Notes: generated from the sequence alone by a model not told the origin. Positions 1-8,070 are shown, numbered from the stretch's first letter. The stretch is 64,000 bases of DNA from Thalassotalea psychrophila (GCF_031583595.1 NZ_CP134145.1:2170001-2234000), one strand, 5' to 3'. Made by a program: numbers and translations.

Positions 1-2
1 AT

Positions 3-1388
3 ACTCTATTTGATGTACTAACTAATCCTGAATCTTCTTTTGAATTAGGTTCACTTAATCCAGAGATCACCGATGGTGCAAGTAACTTTAACAGTGCTGT
101 ATCTGGTAGCCCTCACACACCTAGTAGCGCTCAAATGTATGACCCTGCAAAACTTGCTGGTGTTGTAGAGACTAAACCTTCTCCTAAAGGCTATGTGCCA
201 TACAAGGAAGGTCTACAGGAACAAGTTCCTTCTTCTTCAGTGATACTAGACAATCTTGAAGTTAATACAGTTGACCAAATCGAGAAGCCTGATACAGGTA
301 ACGAGAAAGATGATACTCAAAACTTCCGTAAGAAGATTGAAGCTTTTACTAAGACTCAACAACAACGTATGAATGGTGGTTACGACTTCCCTGAGTATGA
401 TGAAGGTGATTCTTGGAAAGCTGGTGGTTCTGCAATGTTAATTCCTTTGTTTGGTTTAGCTATTTCAGCTTTAACTGGTAATGAAGACCTAGCCTTGAAC
501 ATGGGCTTAGGTGTACTTGATGCAGCTACAGAAGGTTTCATTGACCATGAAGGTATGCTTGAACGTAGTAAAGAACGTCAGAAGTGGCTAGACCTAGGTT
601 ACTTGCCAGAGTATGTAGATCGGTATGAACAGACAGGTGACATGGATGCTCTAATCTCTTCTAAAGTTGACAACCCTAATCAAGGTAAAGAACGCTCACG
701 TATTCATACTTTCAAGAAAGGTGAAGACATGGGTATTAAGGATGCTGAAGGTAATCCTATCTTTGCTGAGAAGACAGGTCAGTATGAGTTCGTTCAAGGT
801 GCAGACCAACGTAATGACTACCGTACTACAGATGTTGTTTTCCAAGGTGACAAAGATGCTCAATGGAAATACAAAGAAGCTGGTGCAATGCGTAAGACGC
901 GTGCTAAGCAACTTGAAGAGCAACAAGCAGAGCAAGAAGCCACTGATGGTCAAGTGTCTCAGTTAGATGAGTTAATTGATGCTGGTAAGCAAGCTCTAGT
1001 CTCTGGGAACATTGATGGTAACACTGGTCCTATGGATGCTTGGTTGCCTGATCTTACAGATGATGCCCAGAAGACAACTGGTGACTTTGAGCGCTTTAAA
1101 GAGCTACTAACTGTAGAGAACCTAGACAAGATGTCTGGCGTATTAACTGACAAAGACATCCAAGTATTACGTAGTGCTGCAAGTGCTCTTGATACTGGTC
1201 GTTACTGGACTGTTAACAAAGCTGAAGTTCAACGTGTATTAGGTAATCTTCAAACTAAACGTAAAGGTTTACGTAGTAACAGTGGTTCAGGCAAAGCTCC
1301 AATGAGTGCCTTACAGTACTTGTATTCTAACCCTAACGCTTTAGGTTCTTTTGAATCTAAGTACGGTTACAAACCAGAAGGATTTTAA
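3..1388 (+). CDS. Phage virion-type protein, 5' end outside window
   Basis: The reading frame is open from the first bases of the window, with no stop before the first in-window ATG at 135. The gene therefore almost certainly starts further left and is partial here (461 residues visible). Sequence: a low-complexity acidic N-terminal part, a small-residue-rich hydrophobic stretch at about in-window residues 143-159, an E/Q/K-rich likely coiled coil near residues 290-315, and a C-terminal alpha-helical segment. It sits 2 bases upstream of the 801-residue gene in the same direction. I do not recognise a named family. Size, position and composition suggest a virion-internal or DNA-ejection protein of a podovirus-like phage, which is inference. 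Confidence 0.6.
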   Translation, partial: TLFDVLTNPESSFELGSLNPEITDGASNFNSAVSGSPHTPSSAQMYDPAKLAGVVETKPSPKGYVPYKEGLQEQVPSSSVILDNLEVNTVDQIEKPDTGNEKDDTQNFRKKIEAFTKTQQQRMNGGYDFPEYDEGDSWKAGGSAMLIPLFGLAISALTGNEDLALNMGLGVLDAATEGFIDHEGMLERSKERQKWLDLGYLPEYVDRYEQTGDMDALISSKVDNPNQGKERSRIHTFKKGEDMGIKDAEGNPIFAEKTGQYEFVQGADQRNDYRTTDVVFQGDKDAQWKYKEAGAMRKTRAKQLEEQQAEQEATDGQVSQLDELIDAGKQALVSGNIDGNTGPMDAWLPDLTDDAQKTTGDFERFKELLTVENLDKMSGVLTDKDIQVLRSAASALDTGRYWTVNKAEVQRVLGNLQTKRKGLRSNSGSGKAPMSALQYLYSNPNALGSFESKYGYKPEGF

Positions 1389-1390
1389 TC

Positions 1391-3796
1391 ATGGCTAATG
1401 TATTTGACCAATTTGATTCTGCACCTAGTGTAGGCTCTACAAGTACATCCCATAGTAACCCTTTTGACCAATTTGATGAGGTTGCCCCTTCGGGGGTGGC
1501 TTCTTCTTTACCAGTTGATTCATTAACTGAAGTTGGTCAATCCGTTTACAGTAACTACCTTAATCAAGGTTGGGATGAAGATGATGCTTTTGACATGGCT
1601 GTATCTGAAGAGAAGCGACTAGTACAAGCTGGTACTGTTGGTGACAGAGTAAGAGCTGTAGGACAAGGTTTAACCTTTGGCTACGGTGATGAAATTGAAG
1701 GTGGTGTTAAATCTGCTTTTAGTGATTCAACTTACGGTGAAGAAGTAGGGCAGATCCGTTCAGAGATGGACACATTTGCTGAACACAACCCATACGAAGC
1801 AGCTGCTTACGAATTTGGTGGTGCTATACCTACAATGTTTGTCCCTGGTGTTGGTTGGGCTAGAGGTGCTAGTACTGCTAGTAACTTAGGTCGTATTGGT
1901 GCTGAAGGTGCTGGTTACGGTGCTTTGTATGGTTCAGGTAAGACTGAAGCTAACCCATTTGAAGATCCATTACAGTATGGACAAGATGTAGCTACTGATG
2001 CTGCTATTGGTGGTGTTGCTGCTCCAGCTATTACCAGTGTATTTAAACATTTTGGTAAGAGTATTGATGACTTCAGGAACTCTCCAGACAATCAAGTAAA
2101 TGTTAGGAACAAGGAATTGTTGAAACAAGAAGTAGAACAGAAACGTGCTGCTTTCAGTGACAATGACATTGACCCTACATTAGCTCAGGTTAGTCCTACT
2201 GTTAAATGGGTTTCAGATTGGTTAGAAGGCACTGCTGGTGGTTCTGCTGCTGCAAAGGCTGAAGCTAACAAGTTCAACCGTTACGCCACTAACGAGCTAA
2301 ACCAAATGTCTACTAACTATGACAATCGTGCTGACATTGGTAGTACATTTAAAAATGCTATGGATTCATACATCGACAACTCTAAGAACGGTCTTGAAGC
2401 TCAACGATTAGCACTAACTGAACGAGTAGACATGAATGAACCAATTAGACCTCTACAAACTGCACAATGGTTAAAAGGTGAGAAGGATCTATTCCAAGGT
2501 TCAGATGGTATCCAATCTGCAATTACAGAAGATTCAATTAAAGGTCTTCAGAAAGCTTTTGAGAATGGTGAGATTGTTTCACTTAATTCAATGTGGAAAA
2601 TTAAGCAGACTATTGGTGAAGGTTTACGTAACAACCGTTTAGGTGAATCTCAAGTTGCTAATGGTAAGCTTTTAGCTATGTATGGGAAGATTGCTGAAGA
2701 CATGCGACACGCTTTCCGCAAGTACGGTAAAGAAGCTAAATACAAGCAATACATGGACGACTTCAGAACTAATGCTAAGACTGAAAAAGCTTTAAAACCT
2801 TACTTAACTAATGCAAAAGGTGAGGACTTTACTAATGTAGACATTGAGAAGAAGATACGTGCTGACATGGTGAACAACCCTGAGAAGCTAGCTGGTCTTG
2901 AAGAGGTCATGGATGATGTCCGTATGGAATACTCAGATGAGCTTGATGAAGCTGGTAAAGCTTTGCTTCGTGAAACAATGATGTTTAAAGGTCAAGTAGA
3001 CCCTAAACGTGCATACCAGTTTTACGACACTGCTAAAGCTGCTGATGGTATTGAACCTGAAACACGTTTCTTAGCATCTGATGCTGCTCGTGCTGAATAC
3101 AAACGTAATGTTGAACTAGCTCGCCTAATGAGTGAAACACCTAAACCACAATCTCCTGAGATGTTCGGTGCTGGTAATCTACTTTCCCTAGGTGTACCTA
3201 CATTGTTGTCTGGTAATCCTGTTACTGGTTTCATTGCTGGTGCTGCTGCTCCTTACATTGCCCGTAAGATCACAGGTAGTCGTAACTTAGGTAAGTGGTA
3301 CAACAAGATTAAAGCTACTGACCCTGAAGGTAAGACAGAAGCTGGTCGTACTCTAAATGAAAATGGTACAGCTGGTTTAACTAACCGTATTAGTGCTATT
3401 GCTCATGGTAATGAATCAACCCTTACTGAAGCTGATTTAGAAATCATGAATCATTTAAACAACATAGCTATGGAAGATGGTGTTGACCTTAATTCAGCTG
3501 AAGAAAGTACAGTACCTGAAGTGCCTTCTACTTTAGATCTTAAAGACAATGAAGTAGGAAGTCCTGAAGCTGTACAGAAAGGAATGATGTATGCACTGAA
3601 TGTGTTACAGAACGCTGGTAATCCACAAGCTAACTCTGGTCTATTTGATGCTATCAATTCATCAACTCTGGACAATAGTAGAGCAAGTGAATTAATCGCT
3701 GCTAACATCAGATCTCTTGGTACAGAACCATCAGAGTTCATGGTTAATCAGCTGGCTAATGATTTTAACTCTTACATGGGTAATCAGGCTATTTAG
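1391..3796 (+). CDS. Large phage virion-type protein (putative internal/ejection protein), 801 aa
   Basis: Starts at ATG 1391, 2 bases after the preceding stop, so the two are probably co-translated late genes. The N-terminus carries a repeated FDQFD motif (about residues 5-9 and 26-30). Such short repeated tags occur near the start of many predicted virion proteins of podoviruses. Glycine/alanine-rich, possibly membrane-inserting stretches lie near residues 145-180 and 605-640; most of the rest is charged and helical. A four-base CCCC/GGGG stem with a TTCG loop lies inside the coding sequence at 1485-1496. No catalytic motif was recognised. A large internal virion or DNA-ejection protein is the best guess, from length, composition and neighbours only. 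Confidence 0.6.
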   Translation: MANVFDQFDSAPSVGSTSTSHSNPFDQFDEVAPSGVASSLPVDSLTEVGQSVYSNYLNQGWDEDDAFDMAVSEEKRLVQAGTVGDRVRAVGQGLTFGYGDEIEGGVKSAFSDSTYGEEVGQIRSEMDTFAEHNPYEAAAYEFGGAIPTMFVPGVGWARGASTASNLGRIGAEGAGYGALYGSGKTEANPFEDPLQYGQDVATDAAIGGVAAPAITSVFKHFGKSIDDFRNSPDNQVNVRNKELLKQEVEQKRAAFSDNDIDPTLAQVSPTVKWVSDWLEGTAGGSAAAKAEANKFNRYATNELNQMSTNYDNRADIGSTFKNAMDSYIDNSKNGLEAQRLALTERVDMNEPIRPLQTAQWLKGEKDLFQGSDGIQSAITEDSIKGLQKAFENGEIVSLNSMWKIKQTIGEGLRNNRLGESQVANGKLLAMYGKIAEDMRHAFRKYGKEAKYKQYMDDFRTNAKTEKALKPYLTNAKGEDFTNVDIEKKIRADMVNNPEKLAGLEEVMDDVRMEYSDELDEAGKALLRETMMFKGQVDPKRAYQFYDTAKAADGIEPETRFLASDAARAEYKRNVELARLMSETPKPQSPEMFGAGNLLSLGVPTLLSGNPVTGFIAGAAAPYIARKITGSRNLGKWYNKIKATDPEGKTEAGRTLNENGTAGLTNRISAIAHGNESTLTEADLEIMNHLNNIAMEDGVDLNSAEESTVPEVPSTLDLKDNEVGSPEAVQKGMMYALNVLQNAGNPQANSGLFDAINSSTLDNSRASELIAANIRSLGTEPSEFMVNQLANDFNSYMGNQAI

Positions 3797-3807
3797 CTAT
3801 TAGATCG

Positions 3808-3900
3808 TAGGAAGCCCGTAGGGGCGTTTTAAGGACGTTGTAAGGTGATTGTATCAGTTGCCTTACGATAGTCCCTAGAATTGCTTCTGAGGGCTTCTTA
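3808..3900 (+). other. Nested stem-loop element after the late gene
   Basis: The outer arms 3808-3817 and 3891-3900 pair over 10 bp (one G-U). Inside, 3833-3845 pairs with 3861-3874 over 13 bp with one bulged A, and the apical loop can pair again (TGAT 3846-3849 with ATCA 3853-3856). A competing short hairpin, GCCC-gtag-GGGC at 3814-3825 followed by GTTTT, could act as a weak terminator and excludes the outer stem. It begins 12 bases after the stop codon. A late terminator or a structured RNA are both possible. Pairing was read by eye; no folding energy was computed. Confidence 0.5.
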
Positions 3901-4424
3901 CATCTATCTAAACTTCAATTAAATCAAATACTTAGATTGAAATCTTACTATTAAATTAATTTAACTATTTTGGCTAAAAATGTCACAAAAATGGCCAAAA
4001 AAGCTAATAGTATAGTATAGACTACACAACAACTAGACTTCCTAAACTACTTACTGATACATACTTCCTAGGTACTAGGAAATACTAACATCTACTAATA
4101 CTTACACTAACTAATACATACTTCTACTTACTTCCTATCTACCTACTTCTCCTACTACTTCTACTAACTTTGAAGTAACTATTTAGAAGGGATACTAGTA
4201 TCTAGAATTAGATGAATTAAAAGAAGTAAACATTAATCAATAGTCTATTTACTAAGTCTTCTTACTTCGTCACTACGTTCCTCGTACGCTGGAAAGGAGT
4301 AAGTAATTAAGAATTAAACAATCAATCACTATTTCCTACTTAATCTGGGCGCTGCCATAGGTGAGTTGGTCTTTACAGTGATACCCCTTTACAGTGCATT
4401 GATCTATTTCAGTGAACTAACCCC
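3901..4424. other. Non-coding prophage region, AT-rich with short repeats
   Basis: No convincing gene. On this strand 4020-4180 is dominated by CTACTT/ACTA words. It contains a perfect inverted repeat TTCCTAG-gta-CTAGGAA (4065-4081) and a stem CTTACTTC/GGAGTAAG (4261-4268 with 4296-4303) enclosing a TACG/CGTA hairpin. TTTACAGTG occurs twice, at 4372-4380 and 4388-4396, with a near copy at 4407-4414. This could be a phage genome-end, origin or early control region; the sequence alone does not decide. Confidence 0.4.
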
Positions 4425-4496
4425 TTTAACCCATTGGTTTAATTAACGTTAATTGTATGACTTCTGCCTTAAAGTCCTCCCAACCAGTGGGTTAAA
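4425..4496 (+). promoter_or_regulatory. Three-stem inverted-repeat element with candidate early promoter and operator
   Basis: Arms TTTAACCCATTGGTT (4425-4439) and AACCAGTGGGTTAAA (4482-4496) are inverted repeats with a single mismatch. They enclose a perfect 14-bp palindrome AATTAACGTTAATT (4441-4454) and a second hairpin GACTT/AAGTC (4459-4463 with 4472-4476). A weak sigma70-like pair, TTGGTT (4434-4439) and TATGAC (4456-4461) at 16 bp spacing, places the palindrome in the spacer, where a repressor could sit. It lies directly upstream of the early-type gene run. Confidence 0.4.
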
Positions 4497-4503
4497 CACC
4501 CTT

Positions 4504-4562
4504 AGAGCCATTGATGATGAAGTTTCTTAGTCATTTACTTCCTCATCAGTGGCTCTTCTTTT
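4504..4562 (+). terminator. Strong stem-loop followed by T-rich tail, upstream of first small phage gene
   Basis: AGAGCCA (4504-4510) pairs with TGGCTCT (4550-4556), and the inner GATGA/TCATC and GAA/TTC segments extend the stem. TCTTTT follows. This looks like a factor-independent terminator placed just 29 bases before the Shine-Dalgarno of the next gene, so it could act as an attenuator. Confidence 0.6.
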
Positions 4563-4602
4563 ACCTAATACAGTGGCTAAAAAAGCCAACAAGGATCTAA
4601 CT

Positions 4603-4950
4603 ATGACAATTACTAAAATACCAACTGAATTCATTCCTACTTTCCACAACAAGTACCTAATTACTAAATGTGGTGTAGTTTTTAATCCACACACCACACA
4701 CCAGCGTATAGAGCTTTTTACAGTGAATGGTGAAGACTACATCAAGCATCAACTACTTGGTGAAGAGGGGATTAAGGATGATTTGAGGTTCAAGGAACCA
4801 AAGACGAGAAGAGTATTACTTAAGGTCAGTGAATTGTTAGATCTTACTTTTAATGACCCCCTTGCCATTGTTAAACATTACCCATCTTCTTTGATAGTTG
4901 AAGAGACAGAAGAAGAAGAGTTACAGAGAATCCTTAAGGAAGCAGCTTAA
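4603..4950 (+). CDS. Small phage protein, 115 aa, unknown function
   Basis: The ATG at 4603 is preferred over an upstream in-frame GTG (4549) because AAGGA at 4591-4595 is correctly spaced and the upstream codons fall inside the terminator stem. The protein is mixed alpha/beta with an acidic C-terminus (a run of E residues before the end). No recognised domain. It opens a run of five same-strand genes with overlaps or gaps of a few bases, typical of phage early genes. A host-takeover or anti-defence role is possible but unsupported by any motif. Confidence 0.6.
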   Translation: MTITKIPTEFIPTFHNKYLITKCGVVFNPHTTHQRIELFTVNGEDYIKHQLLGEEGIKDDLRFKEPKTRRVLLKVSELLDLTFNDPLAIVKHYPSSLIVEETEEEELQRILKEAA

Positions 4951-4952
4951 AC

Positions 4953-5198
4953 ATGAATACTGATTTTTACCAATTTTACGTACCTTACTGGTTACGACCA
5001 GAAGACTTAGACATTAAACATTTAACCATTACTAATGCTAAGAAACTGAAAGAGAAACCACAAGCTATTGAGACTGAGAAGCCTTGTAAGCATTGTGGTA
5101 ACTCAATCCGATACTTTAACCGATCTCAATACCGCTGTGCTTGTCGTATCGCACTTAGAGCAGCTGAACTTAAGGAGTCCTACGCTAATGGCAAATAG
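4953..5198 (+). CDS. Small phage zinc-binding-type protein, 81 aa
   Basis: Starts 2 bases after the previous stop. Cysteines at residues 45, 48, 62 and 64 (CKHC then CAC) form a probable zinc knuckle. The N-terminal half is rich in aromatic and acidic residues, and a basic helix follows the cysteines. The layout suits a small nucleic-acid- or protein-binding phage factor, but the family is not recognised. Its last 11 bases overlap the start of the next small gene. Confidence 0.65.
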   Translation: MNTDFYQFYVPYWLRPEDLDIKHLTITNAKKLKEKPQAIETEKPCKHCGNSIRYFNRSQYRCACRIALRAAELKESYANGK

Positions 5199-5271
5199 TC
5201 TCCAATACTTTCATCTCCGTAAGTGGGAAGAACAAGACAAACTTAAAACTAAACAACAAGGACGTAACTAA
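5188..5271 (+). CDS. 27-aa overlapping phage microprotein
   Basis: The ATG at 5188 follows AAGGAG (5172-5177). The gene overlaps the end of the zinc-type gene by 11 bases in another frame, and its TAA shares a base with the ATG of the next gene (TAATG at 5269-5273). The product is a short basic peptide rich in K and Q. The good ribosome-binding site and junctions coupled at both ends argue that it is real rather than a chance frame. Function unknown. Confidence 0.5.
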   Translation: MANSLQYFHLRKWEEQDKLKTKQQGRN

Positions 5272-5609
5272 TGACCACACCTACTCAATTAAGCCACCTG
5301 TACTATCCAATCACTACACCTGAAGCTGAAGCTTTTTGGTCTAGTGAACACAAATGTAATACAGCTAAGGCTTACTGCGCTTTTAGCCCTACAGCTGCTC
5401 AATGTAATGAATTACTGAAGAAGGCTGGCTATACAGCTGAATGGCGTAAACGAGTGCTATTAGCCTTCGGTCAATACATCAATGACCCAGAGATGCTTAC
5501 AATTCCATTAAGTGATACAGATGACTTGTATTGGGAAGAAATGGGTATTCCAGCTGATCTTTCAGCATTCCATCTTACAGACATCATTGATGTATTAGAT
5601 GCACCATAG
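5271..5609 (+). CDS. Phage protein, 112 aa, unknown function
   Basis: The start overlaps the stop of the 27-aa gene (TAATG), implying translational coupling. The protein is small, soluble and acidic, without transmembrane segments or a recognised motif; two cysteines near residues 29 and 36 and another near 45 do not form a clear metal site. It belongs to the tightly packed early-type run. Nothing in it allows a functional call. Confidence 0.6.
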   Translation: MTTPTQLSHLYYPITTPEAEAFWSSEHKCNTAKAYCAFSPTAAQCNELLKKAGYTAEWRKRVLLAFGQYINDPEMLTIPLSDTDDLYWEEMGIPADLSAFHLTDIIDVLDAP

Positions 5610-5620
5610 GAGTCTCACTG

Positions 5621-6136
5621 ATGGACATGGAACAATTAATCCGAGAACGATTAGAAAGATACGACCACCTTCGAGGTAAGCTTGAGTCCAAAGGTGCTAA
5701 ACGTCATGACCATAGTAAGATCTATCAAGACCAGTGGGTAAGTGAAGCTCAAAGAACTGAACGTTTTAAACAAGCACAGGCTGAGAGAGAAGCCAGTGTA
5801 GGTAAGATAGCAGATGAACGTAAAGCTAGAGAGCAAGAATACTTTGACCACATTGAAGCTAATGCTAAAGCTCAAGTTGCCAGAGAACGTCAGCACGCTA
5901 TTGAAGACAAGAAAGCTGATGAGGAAAGGGACAAGAACAAAGCTATTGCTAGAAAGTGGTTAGAAGAAAAGAACCACATTCATCTACTTTGGAGACAGAA
6001 GAAGCAAGATGTAGGGAGTTCTAACTTAAAGGTTTGGTTGATGCAGAATGAAGAACCCCTACGCCCTACAGTGTTCTGGTTTGACAAATCCACTTGGAAA
6101 ATCAAACCTGAGTACGCTAAGCACTTTAAGAGTTAA
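5621..6136 (+). CDS. Charged coiled-coil phage protein, 171 aa
   Basis: AGGAG (5608-5612), which overlaps the previous stop, is 8 bases from the ATG at 5621. Residues 1-125 are almost continuous charged helix rich in E, K, R, Q and A, a probable coiled coil. The C-terminal 45 residues are aromatic and basic and look folded. It is the last gene of the run and is followed by a strong terminator. Function unknown; long charged helices are common in phage scaffolding, inhibitor and host-interaction proteins. Confidence 0.6.
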   Translation: MDMEQLIRERLERYDHLRGKLESKGAKRHDHSKIYQDQWVSEAQRTERFKQAQAEREASVGKIADERKAREQEYFDHIEANAKAQVARERQHAIEDKKADEERDKNKAIARKWLEEKNHIHLLWRQKKQDVGSSNLKVWLMQNEEPLRPTVFWFDKSTWKIKPEYAKHFKS

Positions 6137-6174
6137 AAGACATGTAATTTAAAATAGACATACTTGTAGAATTG

Positions 6175-6216
6175 AACCTCATTAGGAATTAGCAACCTAA
6201 TGGGGTTTCTTTTTGT
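6175..6216 (+). terminator. Strong terminator closing the prophage gene run
   Basis: AACCTCATTAGG (6175-6186) pairs with CCTAATGGGGTT (6196-6207, with G-U pairs) around a 9-base loop, followed by TCTTTTTG. It is placed 38 bases after the last small phage gene. Confidence 0.8.
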
Positions 6217-6415
6217 CTTTAATTTACTCGCTAGACCAAGATGAAGCCGTAGGCTTACATCAGCTCAGTTGGTTAGAAAACGACTGAACGTAGTGATGGA
6301 GTATGACACTGCAAGGTAAATAGTAATTAGGAAACGTTTCCACTGGACTACTGGAAACAAGGTGGTAAAATGGAAACGAATCTATCAAGTGGATTGTCTG
6401 TAGACCAATAGAAAG
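6217..6415. other. Prophage right-end segment with candidate integrase arm sites
   Basis: There is no gene between the last phage terminator and the tRNA. It holds a hairpin AAGCC-gta-GGCTT (6244-6256), a stretch AGCTCAGTTGGTTAGA (6263-6278) identical to the D-arm region of the adjacent tRNA but on the other strand, a palindrome GGAAACGTTTCC (6330-6341), and further GGAAAC words at 6353 and 6372. The position next to a tRNA 3' end fits the arm of an attachment site. This is inference; the left junction is not in the window. Confidence 0.35.
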
Positions 6416-6492
6416 TGGTGCTCGCTGCGGGACTCGAACCTGCGACACCTTGCATGTCATGCAAGTACTCTAACCAACTGAGCTAAGCGAGC
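6416..6492 (-). tRNA. tRNA-Val (anticodon GAC), likely attachment site
   Basis: A 77-base cloverleaf reads on the minus strand: 7-bp acceptor stem (GCTCGCT/AGCGAGC), D arm with GGTTAG, anticodon stem CTTGC/GCAAG with loop ATGACAT giving anticodon GAC, T loop TTCGAGT, and an encoded CCA. Its 3' end faces the prophage-like block on the left, so the gene probably contains the integrase core site. Confidence 0.9.
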
Positions 6493-6626
6493 GTATCTTT
6501 GAATTGCGTGTTGAATGATTCAACGAAGCTATGTTAGCCAGATGCGTAAAGTGTTGCAAGTGCTTTTAAGCAGTTAATTGCATTAATTGGTTTAACTGCT
6601 CAAAAGGTAAACAATTCATTAAGGTA

Positions 6627-8018
6627 TTATATTTCTATGGTTTCGCTACCTTTAGGTAAAATACCTTGTTCGGCTCGTTTTTGTATAACCTTTAAACGCC
6701 ACCACAAAAATATTGCAGCATTTGTTAAGCCCATGATAAATCCAATCCAGAAACCGGCAGGGCCCATTTTAGGAACGAACCAATCCGTTAAGCCTAATAT
6801 TAAACCAATGCTAAGGCCAACCACCCAATAAGATACAAAGGTAATATACAGTATTGATTTTGTGTCTTTATAGCCACGAAGCGCTCCCGCTGAAATAACT
6901 TGGATAAAATCAGAAAACTGGAAGAGGGCAGCTAAAAACATTAACTGTACGGCAAGGGCTATTACTTCTTTGTCGTTGGTATATATCAACCCTATTTGTT
7001 CTCTGAAGACAATAGTGATGGTTGCTGTAACTATCGCGATTAAAAAACCTAAGAACATTGAATTTGTACACATGTCTTTTGCTTGTTGCAGTTGGTTTTC
7101 ACCCACTGAGGTGCCTACTTTAATTGTCACCGCTAAGGCTATAGATAACGGCACCATAAACACTAGCCCTGAAAAGTTTAGTGCAATTTGATGACTCGCC
7201 ACAATTTGTGAGCCAAACGGGGCGAGAATAATAGCCACTACAGAAAATAGCGATACTTCAAAAAGTAGTGAAAGGGCGATAGGCACACCTAAAGCTAAAA
7301 TGACTTTTATTTCTTTAATATCAGGCAATGAAAAACTTTTTAATAAGTTAATATGAGCCAGTTTTTTTGACATATAAACGTAAATCAACATGCCGATAAA
7401 CATAGTCCAATAGACAATCGCTGTGGCTATACCACAACCTGCACCGCCTAATTCTGGAGCACCAAAAGCACCATAAATGAAAATATAGTTTGCCGGGATA
7501 TTTATAATTAACCCGATGATTGAAATCACCATGGTCGGCTTAGTGATGCTTAGCCCTTCTGCGAAATTTCTCAACACCAGATATAAACAAAAACCAGGGC
7601 CTCCCCAAACAATGTAGCTTAAGTAATCAAGCATTAATCGCTTTAATTCTGGCTCTAACTCTACATGTTCAATCACAAGAGGTTGTATGGCATAAAAGCC
7701 GATGATCACCAGTATTGATAAGACCAGCGCTATCCAAGCTGTTTGGATGGTTGAATGACCTATTCTTTGAGATTGTTTTGAGCCAGCAAATTGCGAAACA
7801 ATAGCACTAAGCGCCATTACAACCCCTGCAATGGTTAAAATAATTGGTAGCCATACTGAGCTAGCCACTGCCACAGCAGCTAAATCTGTAGCACTCACAC
7901 GACCCGCCATAACGGTATCAGCAAAACTCATTAGAGTTTGTATGAGTTGGGCGATTAATATTGGATAAGCTAACTTAAGCAGATCTTTTGTATCGGTAAA
8001 AAATTTATCTAGAGTCAT
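6627..8018 (-). CDS. norM: MATE-family multidrug/Na+ antiporter (NorM-like)
   Basis: Inner-membrane efflux pump of the MATE family that exports cationic drugs in exchange for Na+ or H+. The 463 residues form about 12 hydrophobic helices in two similar halves, with the family-typical start of each half and length close to NorM/MdtK. The start at 8018 (MTLDKF) is chosen because the upstream in-frame extension runs through the promoter region into the divergent ribE gene. It is divergent from ribE with about 50 bases between, as mdtK and the riboflavin synthase gene are adjacent in E. coli. Substrate not predictable. Confidence 0.9.
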   Translation of the reverse strand: MTLDKFFTDTKDLLKLAYPILIAQLIQTLMSFADTVMAGRVSATDLAAVAVASSVWLPIILTIAGVVMALSAIVSQFAGSKQSQRIGHSTIQTAWIALVLSILVIIGFYAIQPLVIEHVELEPELKRLMLDYLSYIVWGGPGFCLYLVLRNFAEGLSITKPTMVISIIGLIINIPANYIFIYGAFGAPELGGAGCGIATAIVYWTMFIGMLIYVYMSKKLAHINLLKSFSLPDIKEIKVILALGVPIALSLLFEVSLFSVVAIILAPFGSQIVASHQIALNFSGLVFMVPLSIALAVTIKVGTSVGENQLQQAKDMCTNSMFLGFLIAIVTATITIVFREQIGLIYTNDKEVIALAVQLMFLAALFQFSDFIQVISAGALRGYKDTKSILYITFVSYWVVGLSIGLILGLTDWFVPKMGPAGFWIGFIMGLTNAAIFLWWRLKVIQKRAEQGILPKGSETIEI

Positions 8019-8070
8019 GGCATCAAAGATCGGATAATGAAAATAATAAGAAACAAGTAAGAGATGATAT

